From Temnothorax longispinosus (taxonomy: Eukaryota; Arthropoda; Insecta; Hymenoptera; Formicidae): a DNA stretch of 64,000 bases. Both the position numbers and the translations under genes were made by a program. Shown here piece after piece: positions 45,534 to 57,000 of the stretch. The notes under the pieces were generated by a model. It saw only the letters and a list, made by a program, of their open reading frames with translations, did no database searches and was not told where the DNA came from. The stretch is taken from positions 7,990,571-8,054,570 of the forward strand of contig NC_092368.1 in the NCBI RefSeq assembly GCF_030848805.1, written 5' to 3'. The stretch's first letter is position 1. Each line of letters opens with the position of its first letter.

Positions 45534-46527
45534 AGGAAACTTCGCGAACTCGAAAATTCTGATTTTAATAAAACTTCCCACACATGTAGGGGGAGTAAAA
45601 AGATGAATTTAGATATTTTTTGTAGCTGCCCAAAAAGGTTTTAAGGACGTTCTCCGGTCCTTACACTAGAGAAAATCGATTTTCTTAGGATTTTCTTGAA
45701 ACTGTGAATATACGTTAATTTAGGTGTGCTTTATGCGTGGTATAAATTTCAGTACCTCTTCCGGGATAAAAAATAAAGATACTGAGCCTCAAAGTTTCAA
45801 AAAAAAAATTTTTTTAATTTAATTTTTTTTAGTTTTGGCATTTTTTCCTTATAGAACTCGACGAGAGGAGCAACTTTGGTCCTCTTGGTCAACCTCGTAT
45901 CTCTTACCGTTTGGCCTGGAAAACCTTTTCATTAGTAAAAGTTGAAACTTTGAGGCTCAGTATCTTTATTTTTTATCCCGGAAGAGGTACTGAAATTTAT
46001 ACCACGCATAAAGCACACCTAAATTAACGTATATTCACAGTTTCAAGAAAATCCTAAGAAAATCGATTTTCTCTAGTATAAGAACCGGAGAACGTCCTTA
46101 AGGGGTGAAACCACTCCTCATATGTAGAGCGGCTTTTTGCTTTTCTCGATATATTTCGAAAAGTATTCAAGATATCAAAAAATGTTTCAAATAAAAGTTT
46201 TATGGTAAAATCTCCTCTATTCAACAACATTAATATAATATTTTTTAAAAATAATTTTTGTTAAAAAATTTTATTTATGTGGTTAAATAGAGATGTTTTT
46301 ACCATAAAACTTTTATTTGAAACATTTTTTTATATCTCGAATACTTTTCGAAATATATCGAGAAAAGCAAAAAGCCGCTCTACATATGAGGGGTGGTTTC
46401 ACCCCTTAAAACCGTTTTTGGGCAGCTACAAAAAATATCTAAATTCATCTTTTTAATCCCCCTACATGTGTGGGAAGTTTTATTAAAATCAGAATTTTCG
46501 AGTTCGCGAGGTTTCCTTGTCAGACAC
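45534..46527. mobile_element. Foldback element interrupted by a TTAA MITE
   Basis: Arms of about 260 bases: ACAAGGAAACTTCGCGAACT at the left is inverted at 46507-46527, and similarity runs inward through GGGCAGCTAC, GGTTTTAAGGGGTGAAACC and TTTTACCATAAAACTTTTAT. The left arm is broken at 45644/46102 by the element 45645-46097; the right arm is continuous. Confidence 0.88.
45645..46097. mobile_element. TTAA-flanked foldback MITE nested in a foldback arm
   Basis: 453 bases, GGACGTTCTCCGG at the left and CCGGAGAACGTCC at the right, TTAA on each side (45641-45644, 46098-46101). Arms of about 210 bases include AAAATCGATTTTCTTAGGAT and GATACTGAGCCTCAAAGTTT. The TTAA target is characteristic of piggyBac-type elements. 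Confidence 0.9.
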
Positions 46528-46659
46528 GCTTGGCATATATCACTGTGTGAGTTTATTGATTGGTAGCGGTTTTCTTATTCAATTTCTAAAAAAAAATGAT
46601 TAGTCCCATACAGCATGGAATATGCAAGAAATGTGCTGTAAACAATTTATAAATATTTT

Positions 46660-47030
46660 AATATTCCACGGGTCATTCAGAATATTCTGTAGAAGTTCTA
46701 TAAATATTCCATGAAATTTTGTCTATTCGGAATATACATAGAATATTCTGCAAATATTCTAATAAATATAGTACATTTAAAAAATGTATAGAATGTTCTG
46801 TAAATATTTTAACAAATATAGAATATTTGGAATATTTACGGAACATTTTGTTAATATTCTTAAACATTATACATTATACATTATACATTTATAGCATGTG
46901 CTATGAGAGTATTCTGAAAAACTTTTCTAGAATTGCTATGAATATTTCAATAATAATCTGTGAACATTGCAATGAACATGAAATATTCAGAATATTAATA
47001 GAATATTTTTTACATATTAGTAGAATATTT
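46660..47030. repeat. Degenerate AATATTC-rich simple repeat
   Basis: Many copies of GAATATTCTRYAAATATT-like motifs on both strands. The same sequence type resumes at 47605-47640, 47950-48035, 48085-48130 and 48560-48800, so MITEs and other inserts seem to have split one low-complexity tract. Confidence 0.65.
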
Positions 47031-47034
47031 TTAA

Positions 47035-47600
47035 CCCTTTTCGGTCACACTTCCCGAGATCCCGTATCGGTCACACTGGGTGAAATACACCCCCAGTGTT
47101 TGCACGTGTATAAAAAATTGTAGGTAACCTTAAAAAAAAAGAAAAAAATATCCTGTTGTAGTTTAAGTCTTCCTTAAAAAGACTGTATAGGTTTGATTTG
47201 TAAAAAATTAATTTAACATATGTAAAAAAATTGTTGAAAAAAAAGTCGGAAAAGTGACTTTTCACAAAAACTGTAATGTAACTTTTTCAATTTTTAGATA
47301 TTTTAATTTTTCAAACGGTTTTTTCATCCTCAGATGACGCACTTTTCACTAATTATTGCAGTTTATGCGGCCGTTCCAAAAGTATATTGATTTTGAGGTT
47401 ATGAAGGTGCGATTTTTTGCGGAAAAAAATGCCGAGAGAGAACTAACGGGCCGAAAAATATACCACCGACGGGGATCGATACTTGAAGGTCCCAACTACC
47501 TGTAGATGGCGGCAAAAGGCCCATTTCCATTTGGTTTACTGGGTCGTTTTCAAAGTAAAAAATCGCTGGGGTGTATTTTACATAGTGTGACCGAAAAGGG
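47035..47600. mobile_element. TTAA-flanked MITE, CCCTTTTCGGTCACAC ends
   Basis: Ends CCCTTTTCGGTCACAC and GTGTGACCGAAAAGGG, TTAA at 47031-47034 and 47601-47604. A second internal ATCGGTCACACTGGG lies near the left end. piggyBac-type target; no transposase. Confidence 0.88.
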
Positions 47601-47649
47601 TTAAAATAATCTATAAACATTTTAGGAAAAATATTAAAAATAAATAGCT

Positions 47650-47800
47650 TTCGTAGTTCGCCAGTGATAAATAAATATATTTCAGTTTCTCGACTTAACT
47701 GGCAAAGTTTCGTACATCAAATTTCGCACGACGTTTCGGCCCTTGATTTGGGCCCTTATCAAGTGGCTGTAATAACGTAACGCAATTTCAGGGGAAGTAA
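47650..47800 (-). mobile_element. Penelope-like terminal-repeat remnant
   Basis: Carries CGACGTTTCGGCCC, TTGATTT and GGGCCCTTATCAAG. On the minus strand this gives GGGCCC...GGGCC followed by GAAAC, the hairpin plus GAAAC arrangement of Penelope-like terminal repeats. The first core box is degenerate (TTGATAA). Confidence 0.45.
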
Positions 47801-48035
47801 TAAATTACAAGAATACAAGACTTAAATAAATTAATCATACCTAAATCATCTATAAGACTCGTCGTAAAACATCACAAGACATCCGTAATATGAAGTTGTT
47901 CCAGAAAAATCATAAAGCTAAAAATAGTGCATGTTAGTAGTGATAAAATGTAAATGTTCCTAAAAATATTAAAAACATTCTAATTATTCTATAGGAATAT
48001 TTAAAAAATATTTTGGAACATTATATAAATATTCT

Positions 48036-48036
<1 letters not shown>

Positions 48037-48080
<44 letters not shown>
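48037..48080. repeat. (TA)n microsatellite
   Basis: TA-dinucleotide run. Confidence 0.95.
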
Positions 48081-48083
<3 letters not shown>

Positions 48084-48344
48084 AAAACTTTTTAGAAATT
48101 TTTCTGCAATATTTATAGAATATTTCGTGATTTTCTTGAAGTATCTACAATATGTTATGCATATTTCAAGCATTCACCCGACATTGAGAAATATTATATC
48201 ATATATCCAATTCAAAATTTTATTACTCTTTTTAAACTGAATTTGTTTCTTAAGATGATTTTTGAAAAATTATATATTTGCGCTGGTTATGACATATGTA
48301 GAGTATATATATAACGCTTACATCAAATTAAGAAGTAGTCTACC

Positions 48345-48411
48345 ACGTAAGGCAGTTGGCTCACGATGCAGAGGTCCCGAGGTCCCGAGTTCGAATCCCA
48401 CAAAGGTAAGT
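48345..48411 (+). other. tRNA-like remnant or SINE head
   Basis: GAGTTCGAATCCC (48387-48399) matches a polymerase III B box; an A-box-like TGGCTCACGATGC lies upstream. GAGGTCCC is duplicated just before the B box. No full cloverleaf could be drawn. Confidence 0.45.
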
Positions 48412-48798
48412 GTGTTTTTCAAATACGAGAAAATATTTATAATTATAGACTGCATCTTAAGAAACAAATTTAGTTAAAAAATAGTAATAAAATTTCAAAA
48501 TAAATAATTTTTTTTATGTCGGGTGAATATTAAATGTATACAGAATATGCGATATCCCATTTTTAATGTTCCTAAAATAATCTATAAATGTTCTATAAAT
48601 ATATTTTGCATATATAAAAAAATTATGGATTATAGGGAAATATTTATAAAACATTTGTAGATTATTTGAGAATATTTACAGAAATTTCTAAGGACATTCA
48701 AAGCGGGACATTACACGTTCTTTGCACATTTATAGATCATTCATAGAAAATTCATGAATATTCTAAAGAATATTTATAGAACATTCATGGAATATTTT

Positions 48799-48927
48799 AT
48801 GCTATATGAGGTGTGTTGTGTTGATAACTGCACAAATAAAGGAGTGCACAGATTTCCAAAGAATGAGGGGAAAAGAAAACTTTGGGAGAATGCACTACTT
48901 CAAAATCGGTATTATACTGCAATTTGA
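48799..48927 (+). pseudogene. THAP-domain relic
   Basis: MLYEVCCVDNCTNKGVHRFP then KNEGKRKLWENALLQNR is the first half of a THAP zinc finger (CxxxxC, HRFP, Trp). A stop follows after 42 residues and the C..H half is missing. Likely a transposon or P-element remnant. Confidence 0.65.
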
Positions 48928-49495
48928 AATTTGCCCCTAATAACCATCAGACACAGTGGCTCTGCTATGCGGGAGCAAAAGGCAGCGAGAATCCTCATTA
49001 ATAAGGTAAAATGAAGCGTAAACAAACTTGAGTGTCAAATTTTGAAAAAGAAGAAGAATATAAAACAGGCTATTCTTGAGTGTACTACCAGGATTGTGAT
49101 TTTTTTCTGACATAATTTTCGTGACGCGGTATTTGCGCGACGTATAAACGCATAATACGTATTACATACATATGTGCACCTACGATGGTGAAGTATCTCG
49201 TAATATCCTTGTCGAATTTCTTCTCGAAATGAAGAAATGATAGTACGTAATATAACCTGATAACCTGATACAATGTTTATCCTTATCAATGATATGTCAA
49301 AACTTATACCCGACATTTTCTATGCATAAGCATAGCTGCGATATTACATTCTTCTAATGAAGGAGAAGACGTAGTGCGCCTACGTGAACCCACATAACCT
49401 CTCGTGCCACAGTAGGTTCTACAACGCAATTTGACATCGCCAGTTACGAGAAAATCGTAGATCGGGAGTACAACAAGAGTAAGTTGCTAAAAACC

Positions 49496-50324
49496 ATGAA
49501 AATCAATGAGAAAAATATGGTTGCGTTCGCGACCTCTGCGACGCCGGTAGATCGCGAAGGTTGGTTGAATAAACGCGGAGAGATCAATCGCGGATATCAG
49601 AGGCGATGGTTCGTACTCAAAGGAAATATATTATTCTATTTCGATCGTCGCGGTGATAAAGAGCCGGTGGGCATGATCGTGCTTGAGGGCTGTACGATCG
49701 AACTGGCGGAGGACGAGGAGCAGTTTGGCTTCAAGATAGTTTTTCACGGGCCGAACAACAGAAGTTATGTTTTAGCGGCAGAGTCTCAGGTAAATAGACG
49801 TTTATAATGCCTACTGTACTTGCTCTTGTGTTTAGGCTGCGTTTCGATATTCACTACCAGTACTGAAAATTTATAGTTTAGGTCACATATACCATAGATT
49901 TTCAGTACTGAAAGTGAATATCAAAATGCAGCCTTAGTAAACACGGTTAACGAGGAACAATGGTATCTAGGAATCTATGGAACAATGGATGAAGGCATTG
50001 GCGTGTGCCAGTTACGATTATATGAAACTTATGGTAACAGAACTGCAACGTCAGTTGGATGCTGTGGAAGAGGAAACAGCATCCACTCCAATTCAACAAT
50101 CTCCTAAGGCTCCGCCGAGACAGCGGCATAATCCCTTCAATAAGCCAGACTCCCATCATCGTTCTCAGAGCGTCAGGTCGGCGCCTGGTAGGACGGAAAA
50201 CGTACCTCGGACTAGAATAACATTTCGTGAGCTCCATACAGCATATGGTAGGCGAATCTTGGCGGATCTAAATGCGTGGAGACACGCAAGGAAAAGTGCA
50301 GAGGCACCTTTAATAACTCTATAA
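49496..50324 (+). CDS. Sesquipedalian (PHETA) PH-domain endosomal adaptor
   Basis: Orthologue of PHETA1/2 (IPIP27, sesquipedalian), which binds OCRL/INPP5B phosphatases and acts in endosomal recycling. Two exons, 49496-49789 and 49971-50324, 215 residues. The start MKINEKNMVAFATSATPVDR fits the family; the in-frame TTG upstream was not chosen. PH domain about residues 17-110 (GWLNKRGEINRGYQRRWFVL, YVLAAESQ|ESMEQWMKALA across the intron), a Pro/Ser linker, then the F&H motif with Phe183 and His187 in FRELHTAYGRRI that binds the OCRL ASPM-SPD2-Hydin/RhoGAP region in other animals. The intron carries a small MITE. No defect seen. Confidence 0.93.
49835..49936. mobile_element. Small MITE in the PHETA intron
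   Basis: GGCTGCGTTTCGATATTCAC and its inverse enclose CAGTACTGAAAATCTATGG-type arms. About 100 bases, flanked by TTA/TAG-like sequence. Confidence 0.8.
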
Positions 50325-51018
50325 CTGCACATATTTTGCGTAGATAACATTGAACAAAGTACGCTTGAACATTGTATACAATCCATGAGAATTACTGGCC
50401 CAAGGAGTCAGCTATATGTTAACAGAATAGCTATATGTTAGCTATATGTCAGAATCGATAGGAAGTAATTTATGTTATATTGAGTGTGTATGTGTGTGTG
50501 TATGCATGTATGTATGTCGTGCGTGTACAAATGTAAAATTAATTTATTTAGATAAAAATAGATTGTTTTCGTAAAATGTAATTCTCTCTTCGCTTGTAAT
50601 ATTCTGTACAAAAATTTCCCGAACAATTTTTAATTCTTGGTAATATCTACGCTGAGATTATTATGATAGATATGAAATAATTGCGTGATAATAGAAAAAA
50701 TAGCCACAAATAAAGTGATAAAAAGATTTTCAGATTTCTTATACATTTTTTTAAAAATTATTGCGATATCACATCTTTTTGCCATCATAAACGCTGTACG
50801 GAAAAGATGAAAATGCAGATGTTTCAATATTTTAAGACAATGTATATAGGTATATATACATTATATATATATATATATATATATGTTAAGTTTTACATCA
50901 TAAGTTATTTGTACAATTTAATTTAGACGACAAAAACATGAATTTACAACGCGCGTAACGTTTATCAACACCACAATAAATAAATTACTATGATTACATA
51001 AGTCATCAGATGTACAAA
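50325..51018. other. Intergenic, convergent 3' ends of PHETA and hobbit
   Basis: AT-rich, with a GT-rich tract near 50485-50500 and (TA)n at 50862-50884. No gene seen; holds both 3' UTRs. Confidence 0.6.
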
Positions 51019-54000
51019 TTACTTAAATTTAAATACGCTCTTTTTTCTCGCGTCCCCAGGAAGATGTCTGGTACCTAACAAAAGGCGAGCCTTGTCTTCT
51101 TCCTGCGGCGTAGATTCTTCGGGTGGCCCCCTCGGTTTTATTTGCAATTTTTGTTTAATCGCTTGACTCAATATTACACGCCTGGAATCGCTCTTCATGG
51201 CTAGAAGCAGATCGAGCCACGTCCATGTCACATTATGGTATTCCAAAGTTGGTATGACCAGTGCAAAATCACGTACATCTTCAAGGTTTTTTTCCTTATT
51301 TCCCTGTAAAAATAGTGTTGAATCTTAAAGAATAATTCGCGAATAAAAGTAACGGATAGGATATTTAATTTTTATTTTTTCGATTCGTAAAGTATTACCT
51401 TGTACGATACGCGAACAGGTACTTCCGGTATCTTAATGTATATGAACAATTTGTTTTTGTCCGCTCTTTCCTTCATTTTCTCCACGTCGTCTCTTCTCTC
51501 GATGGGTACGTAAAAGGACGAATCACGTTGTGGCGCCGGTGCTTCCTCTATGCCTTCCGGATCCCTCTCAGGAAAACAAAACTTAAGCATAGTATTGAAA
51601 AACTTCTTCGTCAAACCTGAAGAAAAGCGAAACGATCCATGTACTATGTGACACCTAGCAAGGCTCCACAGTATATTCAACACAAGTTATAATAACTTAC
51701 CTATCGTAAGAGGTACTACATTGATCTCAAAGTGTTCCTTCACGGAAATCCCTGCTACCGGCGCCTTTTCCCTGCAGAAGACCCGAAGAGCTCTTTGCCG
51801 GTCTACAGGCATGTTGCTCTGTAACTCTGTGGGTACAAGCACCTCCGTGTAAATCTGATTCGGCAATAAATTCGTCATCCGCACATATCCCAACTCTAGC
51901 AGATGCTCCACCGAGTCATCGGTCTTGCTAGTTTTCGTATAAAGAAAATTTGTTAGAATAAGATCGGCGATACCCAACTGACCGTCCGCATCCGTCAGTC
52001 TCCACTGTGCGTGTTTAAAGCAAATCTCGGCTACCCTGGCCACTGCGGCCGGCTTGTCCTTGAGCGTAGTCGACGCGGCCGCTGGAGCGGTGGTTTCCTT
52101 GTAACAACTCAACATAACGTCCAATTCTTCCGCCTTGTCGCTAAGTTGTTCCTTGCATTCGAATACGCTCGTTTCCAAACGTTCCATCTCAGTCAGTAAT
52201 TCCGGACTAGACTCGTCGGCCAGCGCTTTCTGTACCAAATATGTCTCGCGTTCCAACCGTCTCAATTTCGCCACCAAGCCGCGCACCGTATTTTGTAATT
52301 GCTGTATCGGTCTCTTTTGATCCTCAACAGAATGCAGCTGCAGTTGGAATCTCATCCTTTGCAATCTCTCTGAAGCTTCCTTCCGTCTCGGTTCCACATA
52401 TAGCAGCAAATTATTAACTATGTCCAATATCATCGCGTATTGCAATGAATTGGTGCAGACATCCAGATCATGGTGCATCAAGGTAAACGCGTCGGCCGCG
52501 GTTAGATCCTTCCTCTCCCATGGGCTGACCTCTTCTCCGGGCGGAGTCGGCACTTGATCCACAGAGCCCACATCCAAGGTCTGACCGTAACCGACGTAGA
52601 AGAATTCGCACTTACAACGAGACACTATACGTTGCAATTGATGCTGAGAGCCGCCGCCGCCTCCCACCGTCTGACTGACCACACCGCCGACGCTCTGACC
52701 AGATCCCACCAGAGCCGGGACGTCCGGCAAACCGGCTATGATGGTAGAATCTTTCTCCTAAAATGTAACACACCGTAACATACAGCTTGCTCCGCGAATT
52801 CACATACCACATTCACATTCTGACAAACGTACTTGTATGTTATCCAACGTCAGCCACATGATATTGTCATCGATATTGTCGTCGATGTTTGCGCTTACAG
52901 TAGCGTAGTACTGCATGCATTCTAACGAGCCGACCCAAGTTGTTTTCGAAACGAGAGATCGCTCCTTCCAAACCGGATGATGGACTCTCTGTAGTATTTC
53001 CGCTTTAGCCGCCGAGAGAATCACGTAGCCGCGGGTTTCGATGCCCTTCAACAGCACTTGGCTGTTTACCAAAGCAACTGAAAAGAATATAAATTTATGC
53101 AACACGTGCATGGAAAGTGCCCCATTACGCACGCTACGCGTGCATGATAGATCACTTTCCAGGCACTTGCCACATAAAATAGGGAGTGTAAGTCATGTGT
53201 AAAGATGAAAATTCCCGGGTGCGGTTACCGCACTCGCCTTCGGCTCGTGCGTAAACTCCGCACCCGGGAATTTTCATCTTACGACACTTGTTACACAAAT
53301 AACTATTATTAAACTTTTGCTCGTTCTTGTCAAACGATACTTGTCAAGCGAAGTATATGATTCTTCGCTTCGCGCAAATTACCATTTACTGATGTCTACG
53401 AAGAGGATTTTTATGAAAAACGTTACGTACTTAGCCAGTTCTTATGCAAGACGTCGTCCTGGTGACATGCCGCTAGCCCGCGCAGTTGTTGTCCTCTAGT
53501 CTGCACCGACAGATCGTCGCTGAAGGCCACAGGTTTGTTCGCGGCCTCTGCTATCAGTTGCTGCAACATCTCCGCCGCCTCGCCTTGTTGCGGCTTCACG
53601 GAGGACGACGCCGTTACGACCTGCGTGGAGGTGCCTTGTTGATCGACTACGGTAGGTCTGGTAGCACGGTTCTTGTGCGGATTGAGCGTCGAGCTGTTGT
53701 CCCTGTGGAAACCTTTGAGCGCCGCGGTCGACAGATTCTTTTTCAGTTGCTGAGTCTTGATGAAGGAGTCAAAGAGAGCGAAAGCAACGTCACGATTGGT
53801 CTTCGTCCAGGCGCCGCGCAGATCGTGCACGACCAATCGATGAATTGGCGTGTCGCCGCTCACCCCGGCGACCATCGCCTCCCTGCCGTAGCTGACACGC
53901 GCCACGCTCAAGCAGTAACACTTCTCGACTGGCTGACGTAGCGATGCGCTCTCCATTTCGTCTTCTTGCAGAGCGCTCTTCAACCAAATTTCGGCATCGC

Positions 54001-57000
54001 TTAGCTCGCAGTTCATATACACGATGGACCATTCTGCCCGCGGTCGATGAATCAGCCCGTCGTCAATCGGATGTAATGCAAGATTGTGCTCCGAGCTGCA
54101 GGCGACTCGGCCGCCAGTCACCTCGAAGCCTCGCTGCATGGCGAACGACATCCAGTAATTAACGTGGAACCGATGGAAGGCCAGGGTCAGCCGGACTTTC
54201 CTGTAGTGTCTGCTGAGCTGTTTCTTCCTAGGCCGAATGTTTTTAAACAATGGGCCTTTCCTCGTGGGTCTCGTCGCGCCTGACAAAATTAATTTAAGAT
54301 TCTCGAACCATCTCAATGTGCTGCCATAGAGCAGCGCCGTTGGCGCACTGGTCAATGTAGGCGAGCCAGTCGGTTTGGTCTCCAACGACAGGCTAACGTT
54401 CAGGTTCTGAGAGCGAAACGCCCTGAACGAGTCGTGCTCCTGATTACTAGAATATTCGGGCAACCGGTCCGGGGCGCAGGGTATAGCGGCATGATGATCA
54501 CGCGGATCGCCTAGGCATACCCACGCTAGTTTAACGCTCAATCTGACGTTGGGCAAATGTAGTAACCGGCAATCGTCGTATTTACTAGCTGTACGTACGT
54601 ATACGTCGAGATCGCCCTTAATAATGATCTTTCCTTGCGTCCAGTCGAGCTCCAGTCCGGTCCACGTGAGTTCCATCTCTTCCGTGGTGTTATACGGATC
54701 CAGAGAGCCGTGCAACAGTACCGTCAGCTGTTTTACACAGAGCGTCAGTCTGCCGTGAAGAGCCAGTCGCATCTTGTCCCAAAACGGCAACGGCGGGCTT
54801 GGATCCCTCGATGGATGGAGGATCTTCTCGAAACTGAGATTACATTGCGCTATCACCGGTTCCCAGCATGGACCGAACGCATATCTGAATTTGTCGATAT
54901 CCCAATTGAGATCGTGATAATACTTGAGAGATGTCATTCCTCTTTCAACCACTATATCGTCCCATGGGGCGCCGATTTCAATTCTTACGGTCCTCTTCGC
55001 TCTCGGTGGTGCCAGAGCTTCCGCTCCAGCTAATCTGCCCCATACGTTCAGATTCTCCACCAGGAGCAGTGGCTGTGGGAAATCGCGAAGTTGGAGCTTC
55101 CACTCAGCGCATTTCAGACTGACCCCGCGGACCCACACGGTGTTGAATTCCAGACCGTCCTCGGGCCACGGTGTTTCCGAGTCCATCTCTCGAAGTGCTC
55201 TCACCGCTTTATCCGTACCATTTATGGACGGATCGGCCAGGGCTAATATCTCCAGGTCCAACATAGTCCATGCGAACAAACGAGTCCTCGCGGGGCCCGC
55301 CCGTTGCATCTGCTTCCATCTCTGCACATAGATCTCCGCGTTTTTCTTATTTAAGCTAGCGTATAATTCCTCGACCTTTCCTTGCGGTAGCAGTAAGTGT
55401 GCACGGCAAAGCTCTTGTACTTTAGCATCCAACATCGCCTGTCGTTTTAAGCTCTCTTTATATTCGTCCTCGAGCAGTTCGTAATTGTCGCGCAGACGTA
55501 CCTCGAACGGATCGTCGCTCAGTTCGAACGTCCACTCCTTAATCTTGATGATCAAATCGCAGGGCAGGGACTCTCGTTTAGATATGCTTGAGGAATGGAT
55601 CTCCTTCAACCACTTTCTGATGCTAAGCAATTCATTTTGTATCGCATTTGTAAATTGATGCTCATATGGAAAACAAATTTTGATGGAGTCGATGTTCAGC
55701 GACCAACACTCGTTCCAATCCAATACGAAACCCTCGTTGCTTTGCCTCTCCGCCCGCACTTCCGCGTTATCGGCTATTCTAATCAATTCGAAACCCTCAA
55801 TCATAATTACATCAGCCATGTCTAGAGTAACTCGAACATAGGTGAGTCTCCATTCGCCCTGCGACCAACGCAGCTGATCGGACGTCAGTATCAGGAAATG
55901 TTTAGTAGAAATATCTATAGAGACGGTGATTCCACCTGTGGCTAGCAAGTCCAAAACGCGTTTCTTTTTTTGCACTTCTGGAAATAGAACAAATGTGATT
56001 ATTCCACGTTAAGAGTCATTATATTAAAATATTGACCGCAAATTAATTCATAATTAACTAATTCAACGATATGGGTTTATTACCTTCGATACGAGTCGCG
56101 CTCGTTTCTTTTTTGACAATAGATCTAAAATCTTCAGACTCCACCCAAAATTGCAGTAGACGAAGATGTAAATTAGGACTCCATGCTAGATTAGTACCGT
56201 CGAGACTAATGTTCACGGCGTCAGAACTAATCGCAGCTTTGCACTTTCGTATTGCCAAAAACGGATGCGTCAAGGCTTGCGCGTGTTGACACATAATCGG
56301 CTCGTTCTTGTTGAGAGTTATCGCGCTCATACCTTCCGCTACGCCTACGAATCGCTTTGCGTTTTGTTCCACAGTCGCTATGTCCAAACGCATCATTATA
56401 GACACTAAAACAGATACGCGTAATGTGAAAAAATTTTTTCGGTAGCGTGACGGTATTAGATACTTACGCTCGTTTTCCGCGATAAAGAATAGATTACAGT
56501 TTGTCACTTTAAGATTCAATTGAATAGAATTACGTAATTTCGTATCCTTCTTTTTTACCATTGGTTGCCGACACTTTTTGTAGCACCTACCATAATTTTT
56601 TTGCGATTATCTCATTTACGTTACATTTTCCGTTCTATAGTATTAATATATCGCATAAATGATTTTATTATTACTTATAAGCTTGCTCGAGAAATTTCGC
56701 GAGCTCTAAACTCCATTCCGTTACAAGAGCATCGACTGCGACTCCTATGGCGTTGCTACGAGTTGTTGCTAACAATACTCCAATGGAAAGTGGGCTGCCC
56801 CATTGATGAGAAGTTTCGGAGAGGTTGCTATTGGCGCCATTTAATGCACAATATAACGATTCAATGACCAATTCTGTATTTAGATTTTTGGCTTTGTCTA
56901 TCACAGAAAACGTATCATAGAAATTAACGATTCATAATTGAGGAAAAAGAAAAAAAAAGTATAGCCCACCTGTAAACGAATTCAAGGCAAATTTCATATG

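Noticed and set aside
48345..48411. Functional tRNA gene
   Set aside because: Only a B box and a weak A box are seen; no acceptor or anticodon stem could be formed.
53486..55825. Plus-strand ORFs across hobbit exon 11
   Set aside because: Antisense shadows of a long GC-rich exon whose minus-strand frame has clear homology.
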